Shown: piece by piece, positions 8,485-16,475 of the stretch
Position numbering within the stretch: the stretch's first letter is position 1
Layout of the letters: each line of letters opens with the position of its first letter
Source of the DNA: an uncultured Chloroflexota bacterium
GTDB lineage: Bacteria > Chloroflexota > Dehalococcoidia > Lucifugimonadales > CAJWER01
DNA length: 29,057 nucleotides
NCBI GenBank assembly: GCA_913030785.1
Contig: CAJWER010000007.1
Location: 1 to 29,057, forward strand
Reading direction: 5' to 3'
The notes under the pieces: model-generated
Database searches by the model: none
Seen by the model: the letters and a program-made list of their open reading frames with translations, nothing else
Told to the model about the DNA's origin: nothing
Position numbers and translations under genes: made by a program

Positions 8485-9423
8485 ATGGATACCCCGCAGA
8501 TGATCGATCGCATCACTGTCAAGGCGCCTGCCACCTCCGCCAACCTCGGTCCCGGATTCGACTGCCTTGCGATGGCGCTCGATATCTGGGACACCGTGGA
8601 GGTTGTCAGAGGGCCCGATCGCATCACCGTGCGTGGTGAAGGCCAGGGCCAGCTCCCGGCCGACCGGACCAACCTCGTCTACTCCGCCTTCAGGTTGCCG
8701 TTTGTCGAGCGAGGCGAACCCGTGCCTTCCGTCAGCATGACCTGCGACAACGCAATCCCCCTCGAACGAGGCCTTGGCAGTAGTAGCGCCGCAATAGCCG
8801 CCGGATTGTTGGCTGGCAGCGCGATGTGCTCCGAGCCCCTGACCGCCGATGAGATACTGGAGCTTGCGGTGCGTACCGAAGGTCATCCCGATAACGTGGC
8901 AGCCGCCCTTCGAGGCGGGTTTCAGATCGTCGTTGAAGAGGATGGCCAGACGATCACCGCTGCCATCCCAGTGCCAGCCGATTGGACTTGCGTCGTATTC
9001 GTTCCTGGCGTACCCATGCCAACTGAGGAGGCCCGATCCCTGCTTGCCGAGGACGTCACAAGGAAAGATGCCGTCCACAACCTGGGTAGGGTAGCCCTGC
9101 TCGTCAGGGCCTTTTCTACTGGCGACCCCAGCCACCTCGCCGTCGCAACGCAGGACAGACTCCATCAGCCGGCCCGCCAGAATATATTCCACGCTATGAA
9201 ACCCATATTGAGAGCTGCCCTCGCTGCCGGTGCGCACGGGGCCTTCCTCTCAGGAGCCGGTTCCAGCATATTGGCTATCACCTCCGGCAGAGAAATGACC
9301 GTCGGCTACGAGATGGCAGAGGCGGCATCCAAGTCCGGCGTCGAAGGGGAGTTCAGGGTCACAAAACCTACCGACAAGGGCGCTCATATCTCATCCAATA
9401 CCCAATCGCCACAGGTACAGTAG
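8485..9423 (+). CDS. thrB: Homoserine kinase (ThrB)
   Basis: Homoserine kinase is a GHMP-family enzyme that phosphorylates L-homoserine with ATP, the step before threonine synthase. The 312-residue protein starts with KAPATSANLGPGFDCLAMAL, a hallmark of ThrB. It has the GHMP ATP loop PLERGLGSSSAA (92-103), EGHPDNVAAAL, and the C-terminal GAFLSGAGSSILA motif. An alternative ATG lies 15 bases downstream; neither start has a strong Shine-Dalgarno sequence. The stop codon directly abuts the lysC start, so the two genes are probably translated together and control flux in the aspartate pathway. The C-terminal ~20 residues are polar and look dispensable. Confidence 0.95.
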   Translation: MDTPQMIDRITVKAPATSANLGPGFDCLAMALDIWDTVEVVRGPDRITVRGEGQGQLPADRTNLVYSAFRLPFVERGEPVPSVSMTCDNAIPLERGLGSSSAAIAAGLLAGSAMCSEPLTADEILELAVRTEGHPDNVAAALRGGFQIVVEEDGQTITAAIPVPADWTCVVFVPGVPMPTEEARSLLAEDVTRKDAVHNLGRVALLVRAFSTGDPSHLAVATQDRLHQPARQNIFHAMKPILRAALAAGAHGAFLSGAGSSILAITSGREMTVGYEMAEAASKSGVEGEFRVTKPTDKGAHISSNTQSPQVQ

Positions 9424-10656
9424 ATGGCCCTGATCGTCCAGAAATATGGCGGATCTTCGGTCGCCGACGCAGGCGCCATACGTAACGTGGCGAGGCGGAT
9501 TGCCGATTCACGCGCTGCAGGCAACCGCACCGTCGCTGTCGTCTCCGCGATGAGCGACACCACGGACGAGCTAATCGCTCTCGCCGGGCAGATCTCCGAC
9601 AGCCCGGACCCACGAGAGATGGACGTGCTGCTGTCGACCGGCGAGCTCGTAAGTTGCACCCTGCTTGCGATGGCCATTAGGTCCATGGGAACAGACGCCA
9701 TAAGTCTCAGCGGCGCACAGGCCGGCATCAGGACCGATACCGGTCATGGCAAGGCCAGAATAGCCATGGTCGACACCTCCCGCATAAGTGAGGAGTTGGA
9801 CCAAGGCAAGGTGGTCATCGTCGCCGGGTTTCAGGGCGTCAGCGACGACATGAATGTGACCACCCTCGGGCGTGGTGCTTCGGACCTGTCCGCAGTCGCA
9901 ATCGCAGCCGCCCTCGGTGCGGACCGCTGCGAGGTGTACTCTGATGTCGAGGGCATCTTCACCGCTGACCCTCGACTCGTCCCCGACGCTCGAAGGCTCG
10001 ACGAGGTCGGCTTCGAGGAGATGCTCGAAATGGCAAGTTACGGCGCAAAAATGGCGCCTCGTTCGATAGAAATGGCGATGGTCTATGACGTGCCCATCCT
10101 GGTGGCCTCCAGCCTCAGGGAAGGCCCCGGCACACTCATTCACAAAGGAGAGGGCATGAAGTTCCCCGTAGGTGAGATCCGAAATCACGTGCGAAGCATC
10201 GCCGCCGACTCCAACGTCGCAAAAATCACCATTCCAGGTGTACCCGAACGCACCGGTTCTCAGGCGAGCGTGTTCGAACCGCTAACCGAAGCGGGCATCA
10301 GCGTCGACGTCATCGTGCAAAACGTGGCAGTGGATGGATCAGCCGACATCTCTTTCACCGTTGAACGCACCGATTTCTCGCGAGCCATTCAGGTGGCGGA
10401 ACAGATAGCACGAGACCTGGGCGCGGGCGTCCCAATAGGAGCCGATGGGCTGGCAAAGGTCAGCATAGTAGGCACTGGTATGCAAAACGCTCCCGGCTAC
10501 GCGTCCAGGATGTTCCGGGCCCTCGCCGACGCGGAAATAGCAATCGAGATGATCTCGACATCCGAGATACGGATCACCTGTTTGGTAGCTGACACAAAAA
10601 TAGGCGACGCAGCAAGAGCGCTCCACGTCGCATTTCAGCTAGACCGCCCCAGCTAG
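9424..10656 (+). CDS. lysC: Aspartate kinase (LysC), with ACT domains
   Basis: Aspartate kinase makes aspartyl phosphate from L-aspartate and ATP, the first step toward lysine, threonine and methionine. The 410-residue protein has the kinase domain (1 to about 245) with KYGGSSV (7-13), STGELVS, TTLGRGASDLSAVA and EVYSDVEGIFTADPR, followed by two ACT domains (about 265-410) that normally bind Thr and/or Lys for feedback inhibition; VIVQNVA and VSIVGTGM mark them. The motif usually written GRGGSD is GRGASD here. The ATG follows the thrB stop with no gap. The length and domain set fit the class of monofunctional aspartate kinases common in Gram-positive bacteria and Chloroflexota. Confidence 0.96.
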   Translation: MALIVQKYGGSSVADAGAIRNVARRIADSRAAGNRTVAVVSAMSDTTDELIALAGQISDSPDPREMDVLLSTGELVSCTLLAMAIRSMGTDAISLSGAQAGIRTDTGHGKARIAMVDTSRISEELDQGKVVIVAGFQGVSDDMNVTTLGRGASDLSAVAIAAALGADRCEVYSDVEGIFTADPRLVPDARRLDEVGFEEMLEMASYGAKMAPRSIEMAMVYDVPILVASSLREGPGTLIHKGEGMKFPVGEIRNHVRSIAADSNVAKITIPGVPERTGSQASVFEPLTEAGISVDVIVQNVAVDGSADISFTVERTDFSRAIQVAEQIARDLGAGVPIGADGLAKVSIVGTGMQNAPGYASRMFRALADAEIAIEMISTSEIRITCLVADTKIGDAARALHVAFQLDRPS

Positions 10657-10684
10657 CCCCGAGTACGCGGAGATACGGGCCTTG

Positions 10685-10858
10685 TGTAGGGAGTGCAGAG
10701 GTTCTCAACTTGGGCACCGAGGGTGTGCAGATGTGAGCAGCACCCATGCCAGGAGTCGCGAGGCCCCTTAGCACTTGCATAGAGGGTGCGCCAAGGAGCG
10801 CAGCCCCGTCGCCTGTCCTGAGCCCGCCGAAGGGCCGGGAGCTTGAGGGTGTCCCTCA
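10685..10858. repeat. Dispersed intergenic repeat region
   Basis: The 319-base gap between lysC and the next gene contains no credible coding sequence. It holds TGTAGGGAGTG (10685-10695), also present at 1825-1835, and a perfect hairpin TGAGGG-TGT-CCCTCA (10844-10858), very close to the one at 1834-1852. Between them lies GTCCTGAGCCCGCCGAAGGGCC (partly palindromic), similar in type to TCCTGAG...GAAGG repeats seen scattered in many environmental genomes. The tract after the hairpin is T/C-rich, so it might terminate lysC transcripts. Confidence 0.5.
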
Positions 10859-10901
10859 GATAGTACTCTTTATACTTATCTTCTTCTTGGCAGCGCAACG
10901 T

Positions 10902-10925
10902 GACAAACAGAGGGACAAACAGAGG
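10902..10925 (+). repeat. Two tandem copies of a 12-mer
   Basis: GACAAACAGAGG occurs twice, back to back and without mismatches, at 10902-10913 and 10914-10925. The copies lie about 50 bases before the TTG start of the enolase-superfamily gene. They could be an operator or a slippage duplication. Confidence 0.6.
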
Positions 10926-10975
10926 ACTGACCGAGAGTCGTCCATGATCTTGCGCTCTAACAAAGGAGCAGAATA

Positions 10976-12109
10976 TTGAAAATCGAGTCCGTAGAAGGCC
11001 TCCACATAGGAACATCCTACGTAGTCCGGGTTCGAACAGACACCGGCCTGACTGGCATCGGCCAGACCGCTTGTTGGGGGTATACCGAAGCGGTAGCCGG
11101 CATCGTCGACAAGTTCAGAGGCTACCTAATCGGCCAGAACCCCATGCGCATCGAGTACCACTGGCAGTACATGTACCGCATGGGCCCGTTCCGCGGTTCA
11201 GCCCTGTCAGGTGCCGTCAGCGCGATCGATATCGCCCTTTGGGACATCAAGGGCAAACACTTCCAGGCCCCTATCTGGGAGCTGCTAGGCGGTCGCTATC
11301 GAGATCGGATTAGGCTCCACCTTCTCATGGGGGGCGGCGATTCACCCGATCAGACCCTGCAAATTGCCCGCGCGGCGGCCGAAGAGGGATTCACGGCTGT
11401 CAAGCTCGACCCCCTGCCTTCTGGCTATCAGGATATGACCCAGTCCAGGCTTATCGCCACGGCCCGAGACCACGTAGCCGCAACCAGGGAGGGAGCTGGA
11501 CAGGATGTCGACGTCATCGTGGAGCTCCACCGCAAGCTCACACCTATGGTAGCCATCGCACTCACCGAATCCCTCGCCGAGTTTCAGCCGCTGTTCGTCG
11601 AGGATCCCATCCAGATCGATAGCATCATGTCTCAGGGCGAGATCGCCCAGAGAGTCACCGTCCCAATCGCGAACGGCGAGCGCATGCACTCCATATGGGA
11701 ATTTCGTGAATTGCTATCCCACGGTGGCCCGCAGTACGTGCGGCCGGATGTCGGATTGGCGGGGGGCCTATCCCATTGCAAGAAGATTGCTGCAGTAGCC
11801 GAGTCCTACCACTGCGCAGTCGTGACTCACAACTTCCTGGGTCCGATACTGACCGCGGCCTCCGTGCACTTGGACACTTGCATCCCCAACTTCATCACCC
11901 AGGAGTACTCCAAGAGCGACGAGGCTCCCGAAAATAACGTGTTCCGGACCGTGCTAAAACGTTCAGGTGGCTATCTCCCCGTACCGGAGGCGCCCGGCCT
12001 AGGGGTCGAGCTCGACGAAACCCTTCTCAAGACGGCCACACATGAGTCCCGCGACCTGACCCAGGTTCCGGACATCAGAACTGACGGCTCAATAGCCGAG
12101 GCAGGCTAG
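10976..12109 (+). CDS. Enolase-superfamily (mandelate racemase/MLE) dehydratase
   Basis: This 377-residue protein belongs to the mandelate racemase/muconate-lactonising group of the enolase superfamily. These enzymes abstract a proton alpha to a carboxylate using Mg2+ and often dehydrate sugar acids. Metal ligands are visible in VELHRKL (Glu183), FVEDP (Glu209) and NGERMH (Glu235); PDVGLAGGLSHCKKIA (from 257) and VTHNFLGP with catalytic His285 complete the barrel. The capping-domain motif AIDIALWDIKGK is at 83-94. His185 after the first ligand and the His-Asn motif are like galactonate/gluconate dehydratases, but the substrate cannot be fixed. The TTG start at 10976 is supported by AAAGGAGC 7-14 bases upstream. 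An aldo/keto reductase follows 63 bases later on the same strand. Confidence 0.92.
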   Translation: MKIESVEGLHIGTSYVVRVRTDTGLTGIGQTACWGYTEAVAGIVDKFRGYLIGQNPMRIEYHWQYMYRMGPFRGSALSGAVSAIDIALWDIKGKHFQAPIWELLGGRYRDRIRLHLLMGGGDSPDQTLQIARAAAEEGFTAVKLDPLPSGYQDMTQSRLIATARDHVAATREGAGQDVDVIVELHRKLTPMVAIALTESLAEFQPLFVEDPIQIDSIMSQGEIAQRVTVPIANGERMHSIWEFRELLSHGGPQYVRPDVGLAGGLSHCKKIAAVAESYHCAVVTHNFLGPILTAASVHLDTCIPNFITQEYSKSDEAPENNVFRTVLKRSGGYLPVPEAPGLGVELDETLLKTATHESRDLTQVPDIRTDGSIAEAG

Positions 12110-12172
12110 GGTTGGATTTCCGCTCGTGGTGAGCTTGCCGAACCATCCCACTCTTTCTGCAAAGAGGTGAAT

Positions 12173-13156
12173 ATGGAATACGTAAACTTCGGCGCTGCTG
12201 GCGTGAAGGTCTCCCCAATTGCCCTGGGAATGGGACTGAGAGGCCAGGGCTCCGCGAAGGAGGCCGAGAGGCTCGTCAACCACGCTATAGATTCCGGCGT
12301 AAATCTCATCGATTGCGCCAACATTTACGGACTGGGCGACGACCGCAGGGTCAGAGGCACATCCGAGGAGGTACTGGGGCGCGTCCTCAAGAACCGCCGC
12401 GACGAAGTGGTCGTTACCACCAAGGTCCACAGCCCCGTGGCTGAGGGACCCAACGACAGTGGTGCATCCCGCTACGCTGTCATGCGCGAGATGGATAGGT
12501 CTCTCAAGCGCCTCCAGACCGACCACGTGGATGTCTACCTGCTCCACGCCTACCCGGAATCGAGCCCCCTCGAAGAGACTCTCAGGGCACTGGACGACTT
12601 GGTCACGCAAGGCAAGACCAGATACATAGGGGTCTGCAATTTCGACGCATGGCAGGTCATGAAGGCGCTCTGGACCCAGGATGGCCTCGGTGCCGACCCA
12701 CTCATTTGCGTCCAAAACCAGTACAGCCTTTTGAACCGCGGGCTCGAGTCCGAGATGTTCGGCGTCGCAGCAGACCAGGAACTTGGAGTCATGGCGTACA
12801 GCCCCCTGGCAATCGGCCTCCTCAGCGGAGCCTACTCCGCGGACGAGCCACTGCCGCCTCATTCGCCGTGGGAATCTGCAAAGCGAGACGGGGGACTGGC
12901 TTCGGCACTCACTCCACAGACAGTCAATGTCATCGAATTGGTTCGGCGAATAGCGTTCGAAAGAGGCAAAACCATGTCCCAGGTTGCCATCAACTGGCTG
13001 TTGTCGCACCCTGAAGTCACCGTCGCCATCTCAGGTAGCGACACTATCGAGCAGCTTGACGACAATCTTGGCGCACTGGGATGGCAACTCAGCGAGAACG
13101 AAATAAATACCCTTGAAGCGCTCTCTGCAGGCGTAGGTCAAATCGAGGGCCTGTAG
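12173..13156 (+). CDS. Aldo/keto reductase
   Basis: An NAD(P)H-dependent oxidoreductase with a TIM-barrel fold, acting on aldehydes or keto groups. The catalytic tetrad is visible: Asp47 and Tyr52 in LIDCANIYG, Lys84 in VVTTKVH, and His125 in VYLLHAYP. GKTRYIGVCNF, NQYSLLNR, VMAYSPLAIGLLSGAY and the cofactor-binding ISGSDTIEQLDDNL near the end are typical of the AKR family related to YajO/potassium-channel beta subunits. A GTG at 12167 is in frame, but AAAGAGG (12161-12167) is well spaced for the ATG at 12173, giving 327 residues. It probably works with the upstream dehydratase on a sugar-derived compound; this is inferred from proximity alone. Confidence 0.92.
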   Translation: MEYVNFGAAGVKVSPIALGMGLRGQGSAKEAERLVNHAIDSGVNLIDCANIYGLGDDRRVRGTSEEVLGRVLKNRRDEVVVTTKVHSPVAEGPNDSGASRYAVMREMDRSLKRLQTDHVDVYLLHAYPESSPLEETLRALDDLVTQGKTRYIGVCNFDAWQVMKALWTQDGLGADPLICVQNQYSLLNRGLESEMFGVAADQELGVMAYSPLAIGLLSGAYSADEPLPPHSPWESAKRDGGLASALTPQTVNVIELVRRIAFERGKTMSQVAINWLLSHPEVTVAISGSDTIEQLDDNLGALGWQLSENEINTLEALSAGVGQIEGL

Positions 13157-13158
13157 CA

Positions 13159-13189
13159 GGTCCCGGAAAGGGTGTCCTTCCGGTGGACC
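13159..13189 (+). terminator. Strong hairpin just after the aldo/keto reductase
   Basis: Two bases after the stop codon, GGTCC + CGGAA(A)GG pairs with CCTTCCG(GT) + GGACC around a GTGT loop, giving about 12 base pairs with small bulges. The position is ideal for a terminator of the dehydratase/reductase unit, but no run of T follows. It may be a transcript-end stabiliser. Confidence 0.5.
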
Positions 13190-13218
13190 GTAGGGCGGGT
13201 AACTGTACGCCTTCCGAA

Positions 13219-13554
13219 CTAGCCGGTCGCCTCCACAAGCCATAGTACGACCGCCGCCACCACGAAAAGCGCACCCCACATTGCCAGACCTCGCCATCCG
13301 ACCCATGCGTTGCCACTACGACTCATCCGGTGCCCATCCGTCGCCACGTGCTCATCCATACAGAGTATGCAGCAACAGCCCTCCATCGCGATAGCTGCGA
13401 TGTAGCGCCGCACCATGGTTACGTCCTTCCAGCCCATGACCTCTAGGATGTCGCTGTCGTTTATTCCGAGCCGCTTCATCTGGGCTGCGGCTGCCCTACG
13501 GAACGCGTGAACACCCTTCTCTTCGAGCCCAGCCCTTCGACATGATACCCCGGT
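13219..13554 (-). pseudogene. Tyrosine recombinase (integrase) C-terminal remnant
   Basis: Read on the minus strand, a frame open from 13554 to the stop at 13219 encodes the end of a phage-type integrase. It contains CRRAGLEEKGVHAFRRAAAA (HxxR motif), ILEVMGWKD (Trp at the His/Trp catalytic position) and TMVRRYIA with the catalytic Tyr. The N-terminal DNA-binding region and the first catalytic Arg are absent: just upstream the frame has a TAG (13555-13557) and the DNA becomes the start of an aldo/keto reductase gene. A hydrophobic stretch, LAMWGALFVVAAVVLWLV, closes the protein, which is unusual for an integrase. It is a non-functional relic of a mobile element. Confidence 0.75.
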
Positions 13555-13675
13555 CTACCGAACGCTTTATCACCGCGTCCGTAGCCTCCAGATCCAGCCG
13601 TCCGCCAAAATTATTGGTTCCCAGGCCAACGGCCGAGACCTGCAGTCCGGAACTGCCGACATTGCGATACTCCAT
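13496..13675 (-). pseudogene. Aldo/keto reductase 5' fragment fused to integrase relic
   Basis: On the minus strand an ATG at 13675 opens a 59-codon frame. Its first ~44 codons are a clear aldo/keto reductase N-terminus: MEYRNVGSSGLQVSAVGLG, then NNFGG and AVIKRSVDRGI. The next expected part (the Asp/Tyr catalytic region) is missing; the DNA instead continues as the integrase 3' part in another frame, ending at TAG 13496-13498. The fragment is not a copy of the intact reductase at 12173, whose N-terminus differs (VNFGAAGVKVSPIALGMG). The simplest explanation is a deletion joining a reductase gene to an integrase gene lying downstream in the same direction. Confidence 0.75.
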
Positions 13676-13712
13676 GGTTTATCCTCCTTGCCGAGGCCAT
13701 ACACTTATACCA
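13676..13712 (-). promoter_or_regulatory. Promoter and RBS left on the reductase fragment
   Basis: On the minus strand TGGTATAAG (13712-13704) fits an extended -10 element, and AAGGAGGA (13689-13682) is a near-perfect Shine-Dalgarno 6 bases before the ATG at 13675. No good -35 box is seen. The expression signals thus survive although the gene is broken. Confidence 0.5.
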
Positions 13713-13814
13713 TGCGCAGTCGTGGTGACTTTTCTTCGGCGCACCTTCGGTAGTATCCTATTGGCTCAGGCTCCGATAGCTGGGTCGCGATGAGACGCGT
13801 CCAGACTGCCCACT

Positions 13815-14693
13815 GTGAGAGTGAACTCGTTGTCTTTTTTCTTCATGCAACTTGCCGACCCCCAGTTCGGAATGTATGCCCAGCTAAGTCGTATAGACGA
13901 CGCGGAGAGAATCAGGTTTGATGGCATGGGACTGAAACTCCCATTCGCGCCAGAAACCTACGGTCTCGAATATGAAACCGATCACTATAGTAAGGCAATC
14001 GCTGCGGCCAACAGGCTCCGTCCGGACTTTGTAGTCACGTGCGGGGACATGTGTAACAACAAGATCGATCCCGCCGACGAGCTTGCCGAGCTCAAGCGCA
14101 TCACATCAACACTCGATCCGGACATCCCCATGTACTGGGTCGCGGGAAACCACGACGTAACGAATGAACCCACCTACGAGTCCATCGAGAACTACCGTGA
14201 GCGATTCGGCCCCGACTTCTACTCGTTCGACCGCAGCGGCTCCCACTTCGTCGTGCTGAACAGCACAGTCTGGCAGCAGCCTGTGAATGTCCCTGACGAA
14301 CTGGACAAGCAGCGCGAGTTCCTGAAATCAGACCTTCGCAGCGCCCGTGAAGCGGGTGCCGATAACATCGTGCTCTTCACACACCATCCACCATTCCTGA
14401 CCTACGTGGACGAAGGTGACAGCTGGCTGGTACTGCCTCAGGAGCGAAGGCGGATACTGGTAGACCTGCTAACTGAATACGACGTTGCGACGGTGTTCTC
14501 AGGGCACTGGCATCGCAACCATACCGCATTTTTCGGAGGCCTCCAGATCGTGGTAACGGGCGCTACGGGCCTGCCCCTCGGGCCTGACCCCTCCGGGCTC
14601 AGGCTGGTAACAGTCCGCCCCGAAGGCATCTCCCACCGATTTTACGCGTTTGACGAAATGCCAACGGAGTTCAGTCCGGGTTTGGAGACCTAG
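13815..14693 (+). CDS. Calcineurin-like metallophosphoesterase
   Basis: A two-metal phosphoesterase of the calcineurin-like superfamily. Metal and catalytic motifs appear in order: FFFMQLADPQFGMY near the N-terminus (DxQ instead of the usual DxH, as in CPPED1-like members), TCGDMCNN (about 76-82), VAGNHDV (about 109-115), FTHHPPF and FSGHWHRNH. The 292-residue length fits a single-domain cytoplasmic enzyme. The GTG at 13815 or a second GTG at 13821 may be the start; neither has a clear Shine-Dalgarno sequence. The next gene begins 2 bases after its stop, so the pair is an operon. The natural substrate is unknown. Confidence 0.9.
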   Translation: MRVNSLSFFFMQLADPQFGMYAQLSRIDDAERIRFDGMGLKLPFAPETYGLEYETDHYSKAIAAANRLRPDFVVTCGDMCNNKIDPADELAELKRITSTLDPDIPMYWVAGNHDVTNEPTYESIENYRERFGPDFYSFDRSGSHFVVLNSTVWQQPVNVPDELDKQREFLKSDLRSAREAGADNIVLFTHHPPFLTYVDEGDSWLVLPQERRRILVDLLTEYDVATVFSGHWHRNHTAFFGGLQIVVTGATGLPLGPDPSGLRLVTVRPEGISHRFYAFDEMPTEFSPGLET

Positions 14694-14695
14694 CC

Positions 14696-15601
14696 GTGGG
14701 TTCGGAGGCCCGCCGAAGCCAGTTGTACAGCGTACTTGGAGACCTGCCAGGCCGCCACCGCGAAATCTCAGTCCGCAAGGTCGACGAAGAGGAGCGAGAG
14801 CACTACGTACTGGAAAAGCTGGTGCTCGACCTCAATGGCATCGAGAGCGTGCCTGCCTACTTCACCAGGCCCATAGCCAGCGAGGGGCGGTTTCCCACCG
14901 TCCTCTACAACCACGCCCATGGGGGCGACTATGTTCTTGGCAAGGACGAAATGATCGAGGGCCGCGACGCTCTTCAGCAGCCACCGTACGCGGAACTACT
15001 GGCACGCGAGGGTTACGCAGCGCTCTGCATCGACACCTGGGCCTTCGGGGAGAGGCGAGGTCGTTCCGAGGGCACGCTGTTCAAATCCATGTTGTGGCGT
15101 GGCCAGGTGATGTGGGGGATGATGGTCTACGATTCCCTGAGGGCCATCGACTACCTGGGGTCCAGGCCCGACGTCGATTCCGGCAGAATCGGCACCCTGG
15201 GAATCTCCATGGGTAGCACAATGGCCTGGTGGGTCGCCGCCCTAGACACCCGAATTCGCGTGTGCATAGACATCTGCTGCCTCACCGACTTCGACGCCCT
15301 AATGGACACCAACGACCTCGATCGCCACGGCTTCTACTACTTCGTGCCCGGCCTCCTCAAACACTTCACTACGTCCCAGATCAACGCCCTGATTGTGCCC
15401 CGTCCCCATCTTGGACTCGCCGGCAACTACGATAAGCTGACGCCGATAGCAGGCTTGGATCGAATCGACGCGGAACTGACTGAGGCCTATGCATCAGCCG
15501 GCGCACCGGACGCATGGAAACTCCTGCGATACGAGACCGGCCACTTCGAGACTGCCGACATGCGATCACAGATTCTCACGTACCTCCGGAAATGGCTCTA
15601 A
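14696..15601 (+). CDS. Alpha/beta hydrolase (acetyl-xylan-esterase/DLH-like)
   Basis: A 301-residue alpha/beta-hydrolase. The nucleophile elbow is GTLGISMGS with Ser171; the acid is probably Asp246 in GNYDKLTP, and the base is His283 in ETGHFET. VPAYFTRP followed by PTVLYNHAHGG forms the first strands and oxyanion region, as in the family that includes acetyl xylan esterases and dienelactone hydrolases. There is no signal peptide. The GTG start at 14696 lies 2 bases after the metallophosphoesterase stop, so translation is probably coupled. Substrate is not predictable; a small ester or lactone is likely. Confidence 0.88.
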   Translation: MGSEARRSQLYSVLGDLPGRHREISVRKVDEEEREHYVLEKLVLDLNGIESVPAYFTRPIASEGRFPTVLYNHAHGGDYVLGKDEMIEGRDALQQPPYAELLAREGYAALCIDTWAFGERRGRSEGTLFKSMLWRGQVMWGMMVYDSLRAIDYLGSRPDVDSGRIGTLGISMGSTMAWWVAALDTRIRVCIDICCLTDFDALMDTNDLDRHGFYYFVPGLLKHFTTSQINALIVPRPHLGLAGNYDKLTPIAGLDRIDAELTEAYASAGAPDAWKLLRYETGHFETADMRSQILTYLRKWL

Positions 15602-15624
15602 TTCACCAGCGGAAATAGGTCACA

Positions 15625-16400
15625 TTGAGCATAACCAAGCAGGAATTGGCACGAGCATTCCAGTTCGAATAGCTCACCCGTTCGAGCGCCTACGATCCGG
15701 ATTGGGTCATAGTGAACATGATGGGTTCCAACGTCATGTGACTTACGGAATCCCTCATCCAGGTCATGATCCTCGAGCCCGGCATTCGCGTGTTGGATAT
15801 GGAGTGCTGGAAGGCCGGCAACTCAATATTTCTGGCAAAGGAATTCGGGTTGCAGGTCTAAGCCGCCGATCTCTGGATCGACCCCAGCGATAACTTGGAG
15901 CGGATTCGCGCGTTCGGCCTTAACGACCAGGTGTTCGTGATCCGCGTCGAAGCCCACGACATTCCGTTCGCGAGCGGATTCTTCGACGCCATTGTAAGTA
16001 TGGACTCGTATCACTACTTTGGAGCGGACGCTCTGTACCTGCGGGACAGATTCTCTCACTTGGTGAAGCCCGATGGACAGATATGAATCGTGGTGCCCGG
16101 CCTGGCCCAGGAGGTCCCGTCGACCTCAATTCCAGAGCACCTGAAGCTCTATTGGCACTCAAGTTCCTGGAGTTTCCATAGCCACGAGTGGTGGCGCAGA
16201 AATGGGAGAGAAGCGAGGTTGTCGAGGTCGAGCGGGCCGATTTGGTCCCGAATGGCTGGAAGCTCTGCCTGACGTCAGAGGAGATTTCGGCCAAGTGGCG
16301 CGACGACGAGCGCGAAAAGACCGTTTACGAAACTGCACTGATGCGAGTCTACAAGGGTCGCTATCTTGGTTTCACTCGCATGGTCGCTCGAAGAAATCCG
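15625..16400 (+). pseudogene. SAM-dependent methyltransferase pseudogene
   Basis: Joined in one frame from a TTG at 15625, the sequence reads like a class I methyltransferase: YDPDWVIVNMMGSN, then MILEPGIRVLDM, IFLAKEFGLQV, DLWIDPSDN, FFDAIVSMDSYHYFG, HLVKPDGQI, IVVPGLAQEV and WSFHSHEWW. In-frame stops occur at 15672-15674 (TAG), 15739-15741 (TGA), 15859-15861 (TAA) and 16084-16086 (TGA). Near 16200 the frame shifts, and WERSEVVEVERADLVPNGWK to YLGFTRMVARR continues in another frame. The glycine-rich SAM loop (usually DxGCGxG) is spoiled to DMECWKAG. The gene is clearly dead, but the decay is recent enough for nearly full-length homology to be visible. Confidence 0.8.
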
Positions 16401-16475
16401 AGCACTTGGCGAACGAGCTGCCGTCGGTCTCGTCCACTTCTTAGCCGCCTCGATAGGGACTCACCTGGGGGAGTC

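Noticed and set aside
15739..16086. Possible reassigned stop codons (TGA read as Trp) in the methyltransferase
   Set aside because: The frame also contains TAG and TAA stops, a frameshift and a ruined SAM loop, while all neighbouring genes use TGA as a normal stop.
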